A DNA stretch of 64,000 nucleotides from Hysterangium stoloniferum (lineage: Eukaryota > Basidiomycota > Agaricomycetes > Hysterangiales > Hysterangiaceae): NCBI GenBank assembly GCA_015178975.1, contig WHVD01000061.1:124001-188000 (forward strand), in the 5' to 3' direction. The notes beneath the pieces are model-generated. The model was not told the origin of the DNA. It did not search any database and worked only from the letters and a program-made list of their open reading frames with translations. Position 1 is the stretch's first letter. The number at the start of each line of letters is the position of its first letter. Both the position numbers and the translations under genes were made by a program. This document shows positions 1-11,365 of the stretch, piece after piece.

Positions 1-289
1 ATGATGGTCAAGATGATACCCCAATCACAACTTGCAGGACACTAAGTGGGTGTCTGGGCAAGTCGTGGTTACAGGGTAAAAAGTGTCTGAGTTCTAACTA
101 TCAGCACTAGAATACTGTACATAGGTCTGGCATGTATGTATGCACCCACAAGAGTCAATATACCAAATACATAGGTTGTCAAACTAAATATATGCATATA
201 ATAAAATAGAGAAAAAATAGAAATAATAATGGAAATATAGTGTGGGCTCGTCCAGACTATATTTCGGAGTATATTTTGCAGTACCTCTC

Positions 290-540
290 ACACTGATAAT
301 ATGTGACCCATCCACCCCACTTTTCACATTTCCATGTTGGAACCTTGTATTCCTAACACTATTCCAGAATGTATTCAACCCCCTCTGGTCATTATTGATG
401 GAGAACCTGAATTTGAAATTTCCAAAATTTTGGATTTCAAGATTGACAATCACCATTGTACCTGAAAACTGCTTTATTTGGTCAAATGGGCAGGCTATGA
501 AGGTACCAACAAGGAAATTTCCTGGATATTGGAGGATAGT
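290..540 (+). pseudogene. Ty3/gypsy integrase C-terminal chromodomain remnant (copy G1)
   Basis: Translated in pieces, this stretch matches the end of the chromovirus pol gene seen intact at 33.3-33.6 kb on the other strand. The shared parts are a 'FHISMLEPC'-like linker, the 'VIIDGEPEFEISKIL' start of the chromodomain, and 'LLYLVKWAGYEGT'. A TGA interrupts the frame where the younger copy has a sense codon. The rest of pol upstream is missing, so this is the 3' part of a decayed element that continues to about position 1690. The chromodomain would have directed integration to particular chromatin. The match is made inside the window, so the family call is firm; function is lost. Confidence 0.8.
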
Positions 541-1103
541 CACAATTCATTGAATATGCAAAATTTTATGAAAAAGTCCTTATATTTTCAAGTGAGACTA
601 TTTCCTCTGGCTATGGCTACATGTTTTAGGAGTTTATATTTCATTATCCCAAAATTTCATCTTTAAGACTTGTATGCTCTTTTAAAATATGCACAAATGT
701 CATGGTTAAACAAGATTATCTGGGTTGTGACCTAATCTTTGGGATAAAATGCATTCTCTAGTATCTTTGTGACTTTTAAAATATCCACAAACATCATAGT
801 TAAACAAAATTATTTGGATTATGACTTAATCTTTGGGATAAGATGCATTCTCTTGTATATGTATATGCAAACTTTCAAATATACTGTAGTTCATATAATT
901 TAAATTTATTTGGTTTAGAAAGTTAACCAGAACTATCTGGCCAACCAATCCATGCTGTGGAATTTATCCCCAAAGGATAATCTATATGTTTGTTTGACTA
1001 GCTTTTGTCAGATACAAGATAAATATAAATATTTCCTTATTCTCCAGAATGTCATCTGATAGACTGAATTTGATTAAATATTAATTCTACAGCAAACAAT
1101 ATA
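531..1103 (+). repeat. AT-rich dispersed repeat H, copy 1
   Basis: A block of about 570 bp that recurs with high similarity at about 29290-29835. It begins with GGAGGATAGTCAC and ends near CAGCAAACAATAT. It contains two near-tandem internal segments (around 665-745 and 775-850), each with TTTGGGATAA followed by ATGCATTCTC. No terminal inverted repeat or convincing coding frame was seen. Here it interrupts the gypsy remnant between the chromodomain and the antisense-gene remnant. Confidence 0.65.
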
Positions 1104-1251
1104 TCAACTCCTTTACCTCCTCTTCCTGCTTGCAGCTTAATTCTTCCATCCTCTGTTGTTTCAGTTTAAGTTCTTCGACCTTCAACATTTCAGGAGTTTC
1201 AATGTCAGAAGATTTGGGTGTTTTGGTAAAAAAAGGAAGATAGATCAACAT
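1104..1251 (-). pseudogene. N-terminal remnant of the antisense accessory gene of the gypsy family (copy G1)
   Basis: Read on the minus strand from an ATG at 1251, the frame stays open for about 49 codons. It aligns with the N-terminus of the antisense gene at 32079, sharing a P-[LF]-F-x-[TK]-T-P block, then K-V-x-E-L, then RMEEL and a glutamate-rich coiled-coil start. The remaining protein, including the cysteine cluster, is absent because repeat H replaces it. The nucleotide sequence is clearly diverged from the 32-kb copy yet the frame is kept, which suggests a different subfamily of the same element. Confidence 0.6.
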
Positions 1252-1432
1252 GCAAGTTCAGGGATAAGAAAGAAAATCACTAAATTGAATTTCTTGGGAT
1301 TTTATACCTGGGATGTGGCCTCCAAAACTATCCACCTCCAGACATGTGTTCCTATGACATATAATGGATTACCAATGGCTCAATACTTGTACCTAATCAC
1401 CTCTATGGGACTTCAGCCTTAATGAGGGGTAC

Positions 1433-1690
1433 TGTTGCAATCCATTCCTGGATATTTCAATCTTCCAATATAGTCTTCTGACCCCAGATATTTCAATACT
1501 CTGATATAATCCCCACCTCCAGAAACCTATCAATTCCTAGACATTCTGAACTTCATCCTTGTTCTGCATTTAGTAGCTTGTCTGTTGACAAGTATTCATT
1601 CATTTGCTTATTATGTTCCTTATGTCTTATTTGCCACCTCACAACCTTTAGAATACTTGTATTTCATCACATTTAGTCTTAGTTTGATCC
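1433..1690 (+). mobile_element. Partial 3' LTR of gypsy copy G1
   Basis: The LTR starts TGTTGCAATCCATTCC directly after a purine-rich GAGGGGTAC tract. The LTR of gypsy copy G2 (43594) likewise follows a GGGGGTAC tract. It runs until sequence in the opposite LTR orientation takes over near 1690. It is CpG-poor and truncated. Confidence 0.6.
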
Positions 1691-2230
1691 TTGTTCTTCA
1701 GCTTATATATGTGCTGCACCCTTATGCAAACACTTGTGTCTTTACATAATTTCAGAGGGCTGATACATAAGTGTCAAGGAGCCTACAGATAATTGGAGTT
1801 CTGAAGAGTTCTGAATATCAAGTATACAAAGAGGAGAGGAATAGGTTAACTAAGTCAATATCAGATCTAAAGTGTAAGTACAATGCATGGAAAATAGAGA
1901 CTTTCTAGTTATTGTACTACAAATTGAGATCACAATAAGACAGATTAGGATAGTTCTGAATTCACATCGAATTGGTGATGGGAGAGCATCAGGATGGAGA
2001 TGGGATGGGATGACTACAAAGGTAATCTACAGAGAAACATGTGTCAAGGCACTGCAGGGAGTGACACCATGGTTGGGGATACTGATAGTGGGGTGCCTTG
2101 ATATTGATGATATTGATAACTACCTACCTACCCTACCTGTAACAAAGCTCTTCAAGCCATACTCGTCATCGAAAAATACATTCAGAGCCTCAGCGATTCC
2201 TCTGCACCCAAGTTGGAGGGAGTGTTAGCT
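1691..2230 (+). mobile_element. Degenerate LTR fragments in the opposite orientation
   Basis: This contains the shared LTR motif (CAGCTTATATATGTGCTG, 1699-1716), then sequence resembling the LTRs at 31.4 and 38.3 kb. It passes near 1960-2110 into sequence resembling LTR family C (compare 13690-13780). It is a mosaic of decayed LTR pieces; no ends or target duplications were found. The open frame across 1887-2228 is incidental. Confidence 0.5.
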
Positions 2231-2529
2231 ATATTTGGCCACCAAACATGCTTGACTGAAGCTCAGACTGTGAAACCTACTCTTGTTACTGATTATTTCA
2301 CTCGTAAATAACTCGTACTACCTTCTATTAGTATATTAATATCATATTTCAAAGAATATTACAAATTTTTTCCTCATTTTTTTAAGTATTTTTAGGACTA
2401 TTCTAATAATACTCTGTAATACCACGTCCACGGAAGGGTTATCGACTGTACCTCAAGTAATTCAAACTCAGCTGCAATAACCTTTCCTTGTACAACTATC
2501 ACGGCTGTTGTGCTATTCTTGTAGTGAAA

Positions 2530-4090
2530 ATGCCATCTCAAGTAACCTACCCTAATAACTCAACGTTCGGCTCCAAGTCATCAGACTTGTCGGTTGTATT
2601 AGTCACTGGATCTTACGATCATGAAATTCGTTTCTGGGAGGCGTGGAGCGGAATATGTTCCCGTACAATTCCACGATCTGGAGAGACTGGTGTAAGATCA
2701 AGTTTAGCATATTTTCTGACTCCTCCTTTTATCGATGATATTTTTAGCAAGTAAATCGGTTGTCAATCTCTCCCGAGTGAGTGGATCTACTTTGTTATGT
2801 GACCGATGGCATATTCAGCAAGCTTCATAGTAAAAGATACCTTGCTGCGGCCATTCATAAAAAGGTCAATATATATGATATAGGAAGTTCAGCGTCCACA
2901 CCAGTAATGCCTATTGACTGATTGATCTGTGAATCCTCTCTGACGTCATAGGGCTCTTAGGTTGTCACTTTTGAGGGGCATACGGCGAATGTGACTTCTT
3001 TATGCTTCCATTCTGGCGGTAAATGGTTGGTAACTGGGAGTGAAGATGGAACTATTCGAATTTGGGACTTATCGGATGTCTCCTTTTTCTGATAATTTAC
3101 GCTCACTCTAATCATTTTCATTTTGCCGCGTCTGTAGAAGCAATCATGCGCATCGAAGTTATGATAATGGCGCACCAGGTATTGTACATCTGATTTTTTC
3201 ATTGCGCCCAGTTGGTAAACACATTATTTTTTAGTGAATGATATTTGCATTCACCCCAATCAGGGCGAATTAATTTCCTGCGATCAAGCTGGGAGCATTA
3301 AGCAGTGGGATTTAACAGAGAATGTTTGTACTTTAGAACTAGTAAGAATCTCCTTCGCTTTAAAATCCAGTATTTTGTGACGATTTGACATGAGCAGGCT
3401 CCTGCAGGGAACGTACCCATACGTTCCGTTACAATTGCTTCCGATGGACAGTGTCTAGTTGCCGGTAATAACAAGGCAAGTTATTTTTTATAAAACAATG
3501 GTCACGTCGATCATTAAATTTGTTAAATAGGGCAAATGTTACGTATGGAAGATAAACCCTGAAGGCTCTCCGCATCCCAGGTTTCAGGCTCTTACCAAAT
3601 TTCCGGCTCATAGCAAGTATCTTACTCGCTGCCTTCTGAGCCCAGATGTCAAGTCAGTTCGAAGAATGGATGAGTTGGTGCTTATCGCTGATATATTCAA
3701 TCTAGAACCTTGGCAACTTGCTCTGCTGATACGACCGTTAAAATATGGTCAATATCTCCAAACTATGAATTCAAACAGGAGAAAGTTCTTATTGGCCATC
3801 AAAGATGGGTTTGGGATGCCGCATTTAGTGCTGATTCCGCTTACCTAGTGACTGGTCAGTTATTTCGGTTATACATACGTTTGAGATGTCTTCCATGCAT
3901 ACCTTTCCCATCTGTAGCTTCTTCAGATCATGTCGCACGCCTCTGGGAAATGGCTACAGGTGAAACCGTTCGCCAGTACAATGGACACCACAAAGGTGGG
4001 GGGGTATATCCTACGGCACGGACACACTCAACCTAATATATATTTTCAGCTGTTGTCTGTTGCGCACTCCACGATGGGACAGGCTGCTAG
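2530..4090 (+). CDS. LST8: Lst8-type WD40 protein (TOR complex subunit), about 10 exons
   Basis: Lst8 is the beta-propeller subunit of TOR complexes 1 and 2 that binds the TOR kinase domain. Exon 1 (2530-2691) encodes [19 protein letters not shown] and CSRTI, the hallmark Lst8 N-terminus, and ends at a GTAAGA donor. Later exons carry [113 protein letters not shown] and finally [14 protein letters not shown] before TAG at 4088-4090. All are in the order expected for the seven-blade family. An in-frame ATG at 2488 could add 14 residues; 2530 is preferred because MPSQ sits just before the conserved start. No internal stop remains after splicing, so the gene looks functional. It is the first host gene after the gypsy debris. 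Confidence 0.93.
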
Positions 4091-4400
4091 ACCAAGCTGC
4101 ATCGGTTTTAATTCAGTCCCTGCATTATTAATATTGTCATTAAGAAAAGATCTCTCCTATAACTATCACTGTATTTTTCGTTTGTCGCGTGAAAGCGAAG
4201 AAACGGGGACGCCTTCTATGGAAATATCACTCGGGGTCAGACTCCATTATCCTCACAGTCTTCGCGAAGCATATCCTTGTGGAGTGGTTCTCCCGGTTTC
4301 TCACCTCGATATGGTGTACTTGTGGAGCTTCGAGTTGGAGAGGGGTGCCCTGTAGATTCGAAGTCATGAGATCCAATTCATTCTTTCTAGCAAGCATTAA

Positions 4401-4600
4401 TTAAGTGAACTCAGATTCCGTACTATTTCGTAACGCCTGATCTGTGCCGCTCGTGCTCTGACTTTGAGTTTGATCAGACCAATGATCCCTTGAATACCAG
4501 GAACTTGCGTACTTGGTGAGGCTTGTAAGGCTTTGGTGAGGATGTCATTTCCAACCGATTCGAAATTCACCTTAAGCTCATCTCTTGATCGGAGGCACTT
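4401..4600 (-). CDS. Possible 3' exon of an unrecognised minus-strand gene
   Basis: On the minus strand a frame reads about 60 residues (including GNDILTKALQ, VPGIQGIIGLIKLKVRARAA and RRYEIVRN) and ends at TAA near 4401. Composition and CpG content look like host coding sequence. No family was recognised and the upstream exons could not be placed. It could be the end of a short gene convergent with LST8 or a relic. Confidence 0.3.
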
Positions 4601-4805
4601 TTACCTGGATATCATCGCACCTGCTCTGCGTGGACACGTAACCCCTAATGGAAGGCTGCTTGACTGCCAGGATGGCAGATCAACTAACAGAGCCAGATGA
4701 AATAAAGATTAACTGTGCTAAACATTTGAATTCCCAATACACTGATAGACAATATTTCTTGTGGTATGGGCTAGGCAGGTAATTATGTACCTCTGATAAC
4801 AGTTA

Positions 4806-5564
4806 ATGGTTTCGCTCCTGCATGTCCGCAGGCCTTTCGCGAGCATTATCTGTATTCACCAGCCATACACGTGCTTTCAACGTGCAGTGATATCTACACT
4901 CCCACACTCAGTTTCCGAACACCCAATGGCTCCTAATAACGCTCTCGTTGTGAGTTTATTCCTGGTTCCGGGAATCGCTCGATGTGGGCCAAATCCATTT
5001 GGTCTTATACTTTCATACTCAAATGCACCCTCTTTCTTCTTAGTGACGTCTTCCATTACAATGAACCATATCGATCGAAACAGCCCTCAATATTCCTCGG
5101 TTGTCCTCCTACATAAAGGCGGTTCATCCATGGATGTGTTCTGCGTTCTCCTAATTTCGTTTATCATTTCAAACTATTTTACTTGAAGGGTCACCCTCCG
5201 AATTACTCAAAATTTCGGCCAATTACACAGTGAGCTGTTATTCGCTGTGGTTCCACCGTCGTTGATCCTATGTAGCATCCTCCTCAGGTCGGTGCTCGTG
5301 TGAGCTTTTTGAACGCCAGAACTCAACAATCCGAAACTGGAGTAGTAACCGCTATCCAGGATCGCCTTTCAGATGTGAGGAAAGTCCATCTATCTGGTTG
5401 CGATAGCTGACGATCGATAATCGATAATCAGGGCACCGTCATAGTCACAATTCAGCGAGATCAGGGTGGAATTGTACAGCTTCCGTGAGTGTGGCGTTAT
5501 TCGTTTTACTTTACGCTTACGTTGAACCAATTTTTCAGAGTCGCGGCACTGCAGCCTGCATAAT
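4806..5564 (+). CDS. Possible small multi-exon gene of unknown function
   Basis: Best supported are the last exons. One reads SPSELLKISANYT up to a GTGAGC donor. The next (after CTCCTCAG) reads VGARVSFLNARTQQSETGVV and continues to KVHLSG. Later exons read GTVIVTIQRDQGGIVQLP and, after a clean GTGAGT...TTTCAG intron, VAALQPA and stop TAA at about 5562-5564. The pattern resembles a small beta-barrel (KOW/Tudor-like) fold, but that is only an impression. The 5' end is uncertain: an ATG at 4806 opens a frame, but its join to the later exons does not keep phase. A minus-strand frame with LYVGGQPRNIEGCFDRYG (about 5070-5130) competes for part of the region. Confidence 0.35.
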
Positions 5565-5569
5565 AGGGT

Positions 5570-7509
5570 CATCTTAATATCATACCCAGTATATAATGAA
5601 CATTTTAAGGACGATCGCTATTATAAAGATGGACCCTTTATGTGCCATTCCACTGTATACCATCTCGCAACGGCACCACTCACCCTGTATTATGTATTCA
5701 TCTCTTGCTTATCGATTTTGGACAAGAGCATTCTGTATTGTTGGCTTAGACAGCTGTATTTAGTTAACATATTTCCATTCTGACACAATAGTTGGATGTG
5801 TAAAGCATGACGCGCGCGATATAATACGAGAAGGTGTGAGGAAAACTTTGGATAGTATACTTGGTTGGAAAGAAGTCTCGACCACCGCACACGTTTATAT
5901 ACCATCTACAGGGTGAAATTAGAATCAGGTAGTCATATTCATGTTATATATTATCGGACTTATAAGCAGTAGTACGAGCTACATGATGTTTTCAGTTGCA
6001 GTTCAGAAATTACCAGCAGCCGTCGATATTCGGCAATAAGTACATACAGTATGCACTGTGAGACCACAAAATTTCTAGATCACTCTTTTATCTAAACCCT
6101 GCTATTTCCCAAGCATTGGCCTTATATATTTGCTACTGTACGAAATCAACTCAAACGGGTGAACCCGACGACAATGGATTACGCTCCGGATTCATGCCGA
6201 CATGATGTTAGCCCCTATTGCAGATATCTGAATTTATAATCAGTTGAAGTAGAAGCAGAAGGGCGTTCAGCTGGACCTGCGCTGGTGTCTTGGGGTTGCT
6301 TGGGGTCAATTGGGTGTGCCTATTTACTGTATTCTCGGTGTGGATTGGATCATCGCCTGTCAAGGATCAATTTGATGCAAACACCAGAGCTCAAGAGTGA
6401 TGGGTATGCATGGATTCAGAAAAAAATTTTTTTCACAGAGTATTTTTAAGGCTAGTTGGAACATATATAGCCAAATACTAAGCGGCATATTCAGGAGGTA
6501 TCTTCGAATTCCTTCTGCTGTTCAGATAAGTTTGACTTATTTGAGGCCGATTGCACAATGTGTGATTCGTCCCCATCCAGCGTGAGGGTTAGATCGATCT
6601 AATGATGTAGCCAATCTCAACTCCTAGACTCTCAATTTGATTTTCTGCTGTTCCATTTCATTTATCACCACGACATAGTAGTTACCTCTTCCGGCTAGAC
6701 ATCTTTTTCAATCAACGGCTTCGGATAGGATTAGTTCGCATCGATTTACCTAAGATCTTACGTGGACTCTAGATCTGGTTGTGAAAGAACAAATATAAGT
6801 TCATTTTAGTGGCGGTACCGATAACCATCGTTTTTTACGCAGTCCTTAATTCCAACGTCACGCTCCGTAGAACGTTATTAATCAAACGCTGAAGAGGGTA
6901 AACTGTTATGAAAGCTTCTATGACCGTGCAAAATTTGGTTGTGACTTGTGGCCGTTTGAAGTCAACGTCCATCCCACAACAGGTGCCGCAAGGCGCGCCT
7001 GTTCAAGGAGCGCCTAACCTCAAATTATCTGGTGTTCTTGTGCTGGTGTCTAGTACATATTTCAGCTTTTGAGAGAAAGGCAGTGGATCGGTGCTAGAAT
7101 TTCATGGCCAATACCTCGATTCCGAAGATACATACTGCATACGTGTATTGTATGGTTCGTCATTGAATTTTGCACTTCTGCACACGTGATAGATTCATTC
7201 CGAGTAAAACTTCTTTCTCGCGCCAAACAGCAGATAGCTCTGATATCATCAAGAATATTCGAGCATGACGACATTCGTCTTTCATCGCTGTCGCCTGTCG
7301 CTATATTCGCAGGATGAGAAGACCACAGAACAACTCAAAATGAACGGCCTTCGTTTGACCTTTCAATGAACAGGATAATGCATTAAAGCTACTCTCCAAA
7401 TACTACGATCTTTAGAGAGAAGCCTCGCCTGCGGTCGCTGGCTCAAAGACCTGTCCGGTGCTTGTCCTATCCCGTAGCATCAGCACAGCGCCTCTGATCA
7501 GGCCATAGT
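5570..7509. other. Intergenic or unrecognised host-like sequence, 1.9 kb
   Basis: CpG content is like that of host genes rather than decayed transposons. Several 60-80-codon frames occur on both strands (for example 7062-7317 in both directions). None shows family motifs, consistent splice sites or extension, and no repeat copy was found elsewhere in the window. It may hold fast-evolving exons or a non-coding gene. Confidence 0.5.
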
Positions 7510-8419
7510 TCATACCCTCAACATAACACTAAGTCTTTGAGAGGTAGCAACAGGGACTCCCTTGAAGATACCACCTCCAGGTAAGATCGAATGCTTGTAA
7601 GAAAATCGAACATTATCACTTTAGAAGATGTTAGGATGTGTCGTGATCTACGTAACTTGACCACGCACCTTTGGACATAGGCACTTCCGGAAAGAAGGAG
7701 AAGTTCAAACATATCTCCAGCTTCATTTTCCAATCTGAGGACTCGCTCTCCGCCTAGAGATATGCCGGCTATCCATGAACCACTAGCATCCACATTGTCA
7801 ACGTGGGGAAGGATCATTCCTTCAGATGCCAGATGTAGGAGATGAGTTTGAATGTCATTCTTTGCACAAGGTAGGAGAGTATAAATCCTGTGAAGGATAG
7901 GCTCTAAAAGAGAATTATGAGGCCACAATGTTACATGAGTTTCTCTGTACTCTGTTATGACACCATCATAGTGTCCCTTAAAGAGTGAAGCGGAACATTG
8001 TCAAAACACAGGGATCAATCGGGGCCGGCGCGAGTAAAACGCACTTCTTCAAATTCATAATAGTTGTCGGGAAGAAAGAGATTATTGATATTCTCGACTG
8101 CCTCGTGGTTCGTCGATATGCTCTTGCGTTTCCGTTTAAATTCTCTAGAGCCCACTTCATTAAGTTTCTGAAGAGCCGCCTGCAAAAGTATCCGTTGTTC
8201 GGCGTCGTTGAGGAAGTGGGGTAAAAAGGTAAATCCAGGCGGAAATACCGTGGCTGAAGTTTGTGAGAGTTGTTCCAACGAGATTTTGGTTGAATAGGAT
8301 CGGTGGACAACGGCTGAGAGAAGCAAACGTCGTAAACTTTGAGATTTCATCACTATGCGAACATAATTTGGTGTGTTTAAAGCGCCGATTGAATGTAGAG
8401 TTAAAAGATGATCAGCCAC
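7510..8419 (-). CDS. ALKBH7-like 2-oxoglutarate/Fe(II) dioxygenase
   Basis: Three exons are seen on the minus strand. Exon 1 starts at ATG 8419 and includes FPPGFTFLPHFLNDAEQRIL, a typical AlkB-family lead-in, plus a serine/arginine-rich N-terminus (RRLLLSAVVHRSYSTK) that suits a mitochondrial presequence. After an intron (GTGCGT..AAG) exon 2 carries HYDGVITEYRE, then ILPHVDN with the iron-binding HxD, then WIAGISLGGERVLRLE and LLLLSGSAYVQR. After a second intron exon 3 gives FSYKHSILPGG with the likely distal histidine, and SQRLSVMLRV with the 2-oxoglutarate arginine spacing, then TGA at 7510-7512. Human ALKBH7 is mitochondrial and acts in programmed necrosis and fatty-acid metabolism; the fungal role is inferred from family only. 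No frame breaks were seen. Confidence 0.85.
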
Positions 8420-8734
8420 ACTGGATCAATTATATATAGATATCTTTCTAGCTTTATAGAAATAGGTTAAATTTTAACAGCTTTAAAATTTACTATTTTG
8501 TACAGTTTTGATCAGTAGGAGTATATTTCTGGGATGCAGGAACTTTGAACATTACATGTAATGTCAATGCATCACTTTGTAAGTGTCAGATTAACTCAGG
8601 TTTCCTTTTGGACTTATCTACATACTATTGTATGTTTTCATTAGCCTCCCATTCTACAACTTTGTTAGGAACCATCATTTCAGAACCCCACTTGCAGTAT
8701 TCACCTTTCTGGCAGCCAACCATTTGGTGCCTCT
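8420..8734. other. Intergenic sequence upstream of the dioxygenase gene
   Basis: AT-rich DNA between the dioxygenase start and the first LTR of the island. It contains the small palindrome ACATTACATGTAATGT. No gene or repeat was identified. It probably includes the promoter of the minus-strand dioxygenase gene. Confidence 0.4.
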
Positions 8735-8884
8735 ATTAAGTTCTGGATTTCTGGGCAGAATTTCCAGTGGATATTCCAGACACTTCCCAGAATGTTCCAT
8801 AGAGTTCCAGAGAATTAGTTCAGGAGTTTCCAGGGATTAGTCTGGGGAGTATTGGAATATTACCAGAGTATGGAATGGACTTGG

Positions 8885-9951
8885 TGTTATGACTGGAATT
8901 CCTGCCAGACTCCAGGCACTAACTTATATGCACCTGCACCCTATACGCACTGATTGTCAGTTTACCAGAATTCCCGCTGGACTCCGTACGTCAGACTTGT
9001 CCACACTCAACTTCGTTACTTCATGTATCAGTCACCGGAATTCCTGCTGGACTCTATCCCTGTCTATGTCTGACTCTGTCCCACACATCAGTCACCAGAC
9101 CCTGCTCAGAAAACCTGTCATCCCTCTAACTGAGCCCCGTTCCCATTATAGTCAAATGACCTGTCACAATTTGGACTCCACTCCCACTCCATTCCCATTA
9201 TGGTTTCATGACCTGTCACAATTTGGACTCTGCTCTGCTCCATTCCATTCCTAACACCAAGTTTGGTGTTTACTTATCTCATTTTATGTTTGTTAGTTTC
9301 GTTTTCATTATTACTGGATTTGGTATGTTATTCATTCCACAGTCTATATAGTCTGGCAGATGTTGTACATACATACAATCCAGTCAGAAAATCAGCTTAC
9401 TGTAGATTCTCCCCAGTAACCTTAGTATATTTTCCACTCTAAACTCCTCTTTGAATTACACCGCTCTTACTAGTCAGAGCCCACAGGCTCCAACGCATCT
9501 ATGTATCACTCAACCTCAATCTCAACTCCCCAACCTCTTGACCCACAACCTCTTGACCCACAACCTCTTTGTTGGAAGGTGAAGAAAGCACCATTGCTAT
9601 TTCTACCGATCAAGGGGGGTAATATGACCCGAGAGGTTTTTTCCATCTCAGGCATATCTCCCCAACTCCCCTGGTGCCTGTGTAGTCGAGAAAATGTATA
9701 TAAATGATGCTATGACTGTATAGTAGGGTAGTCAATTATACGATCATATTCTAGACATCTACTACGCTATAAGATTTCCTTTTTTTAACACTCTTGACCC
9801 ACGAACTCCACCCAGACTCCCTGGGATTCCTGTCTGCCCATTTGAATTGGACAACATGATCTCGTGAGGGTACAGCCTATAAGCTGAAGCCAAGTCCTAC
9901 TGGATTTCCCGCAGGTTTCCTTGGAAACCCTCTGTGTACGCACCCTTAACA
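8885..9951 (+). mobile_element. Solo LTR, family D, target duplication CTTGG
   Basis: It starts TGTTATGACTGG, ends ACCCTTAACA, and is flanked by CTTGG on both sides (8880-8884 and 9952-9956). It is similar throughout to the D-family LTRs at 21752 and 48580. It is interrupted by a 221-bp LTR of another family at 9570-9790. The shared motif lies at about 9872-9898 in reverse orientation. No internal coding region remains, so it is a solo LTR left by recombination. Confidence 0.85.
9570..9790 (+). mobile_element. Short solo LTR, family E, target duplication CTCTT
   Basis: 221 bp beginning TGTTGGAAGGTG and ending TTTTTTTAACA, with CTCTT on each side (9565-9569 and 9791-9795). It has a TATA-like GTATATAAATGATGC stretch and keeps several CpG sites, so it is younger than the LTR around it. 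The length would suit a Copia-type LTR, but no internal region is present to prove the superfamily. Confidence 0.8.
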
Positions 9952-10457
9952 CTTGGCTTCAGCTTATGTGCTGTGCCCTCATGCACTCACTCAGATGTCC
10001 ATATTTCAGAAGGCAGATACATATATACCAGAGTGTTTACAGATACTTGGAGTTCTAGAGAATTCTGAATATCCAGAGTCCAGAGGGTTCCAGATATTGA
10101 GTGTACAGAAAGACAGAAGGAATAAGAAACTAAGTTGAGATACAAACTAATTTGAGATTAAAACTGAGGAACTGAGGAGTAAGTACATGACTATGGAAGG
10201 CTATATAGATGTTTCAATAATTGTACTACAAGTCTGGAAGTATAATAAAACCTATTTGGAACTGTTTCCAAACTAAGCATATAATAACAAGTCAGATAAA
10301 TGAGGAAACAAGGATGGGGACAGATCAGGGAATAAGGGCAAGAACAATAAACAAATGAAGGAGCATCTGTCAACCAGTCAGTTACCAAATGTGGAACAAA
10401 GGAAGGGAGTCAGAATATCCATGGATATCCAATACTATCTGGAAATGGATCCTAACA

Positions 10458-11365
10458 CTATGTATAATGATTAGATGAGCATATTTTTGGGAAAGCCACA
10501 GGTTCTGGGTAAGTCAGAACATTGGCATAGAGAAAGTTGACAAGGATGATCTGGTGAAGGTTGGGCCATAGACCAAAGTATCTTGAACAAACACCAGGAG
10601 TCCAACCAGAAGTCCAGGCCAGGAAATGACTAGGGATATGTGGAGACATCAACGGTCAAATGGCAGAGTCTGATGGTTCTGGGTCATAATAGGAGGTGTG
10701 TAATCAAGGGCAGAATACCAGAATGGGATTTGAGTGGAAGGGTACTTGAGGGATGAGGGTTGGGTTCCAGTGGATTCTGGATCTTGATACTAGTCCAGAA
10801 GATGGTTCAGAACCTGATTTGATATCTGGGAAATGCTCTATGGAGTCTCTGGGAATAGATCTTCACAGCCTCCAACACTGGCATCTCTGATGACAGTGCT
10901 CTGACAACTTGTACTTAAGCTATTTCCTTTTTGAGCCACACTCCTCTGTTTCCATCCTGACAATTCTTTGTTATTTCCTTGCATCATTTATTTGTGGTAT
11001 TTGCTTTCACTTTCTGTCTACTCATACTTTGATCCATTACTTGTTTGTTCCATCTCACTCTTCCATCACTCTTTGTAGTCCCCATTTTCAGAACTCCACC
11101 ATGTTCTGTATCACTCCATTTCTCCATACTAGCTTAGTATAAAGTCTCTACCTGTATTCTACCATCTCTCAGTTTGAATATTGATTTAGGTATTCCCCAT
11201 TCTGTTATTAATGTCTTGTACTCTAGTCTTGGGCAAGTCTGAGACTTTAATTGTCATCAGCTTAGACTCCAGTCCTTCAGTTATCAGCTAAGTGTTGATT
11301 ATTTTGTTGGAGGATACTTCTTGCTTGCTTCTGAAATACCAGAGCACCAGACAGTTCATGTGAGG
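10458..11365. other. Unassigned repeat-like sequence between LTRs
   Basis: CpG-poor DNA resembling old transposon debris. It begins with the CTATG flank of the F-type LTR. A minus-strand frame (10458-10652) and a plus-strand frame (10909-11142) are open but show no recognisable domain. No second copy was recognised in the window. Confidence 0.35.

Larger units (their letters stand above)
8735..10457 (-). mobile_element. Solo LTR, gypsy LTR family F, interrupted by a D-family LTR
   Basis: The outer pieces (8735-8884 and 9952-10457) align with the LTRs of the gypsy element at 31362-38761. Shared features are the GGCTTCAGCTTATGTGCTG motif, 'TTCAGA..GCAGATAC', 'GAATATCCAGAG', and the end GGATCCTAACA. 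The right flank is CTATG. On the left CTAT is followed by TAAGTTC, as if four bases spanning the duplication/LTR start were deleted. Orientation is opposite to gag-pol sense as in the 31-kb LTR. It is CpG-poor and old. Confidence 0.65.

Noticed and set aside
5070..5130. RRM-like LYVGGQPRNIEGCFDRYG on the minus strand
   Set aside because: No RNP1 block follows and the frame stops at once; it overlaps a better plus-strand candidate.
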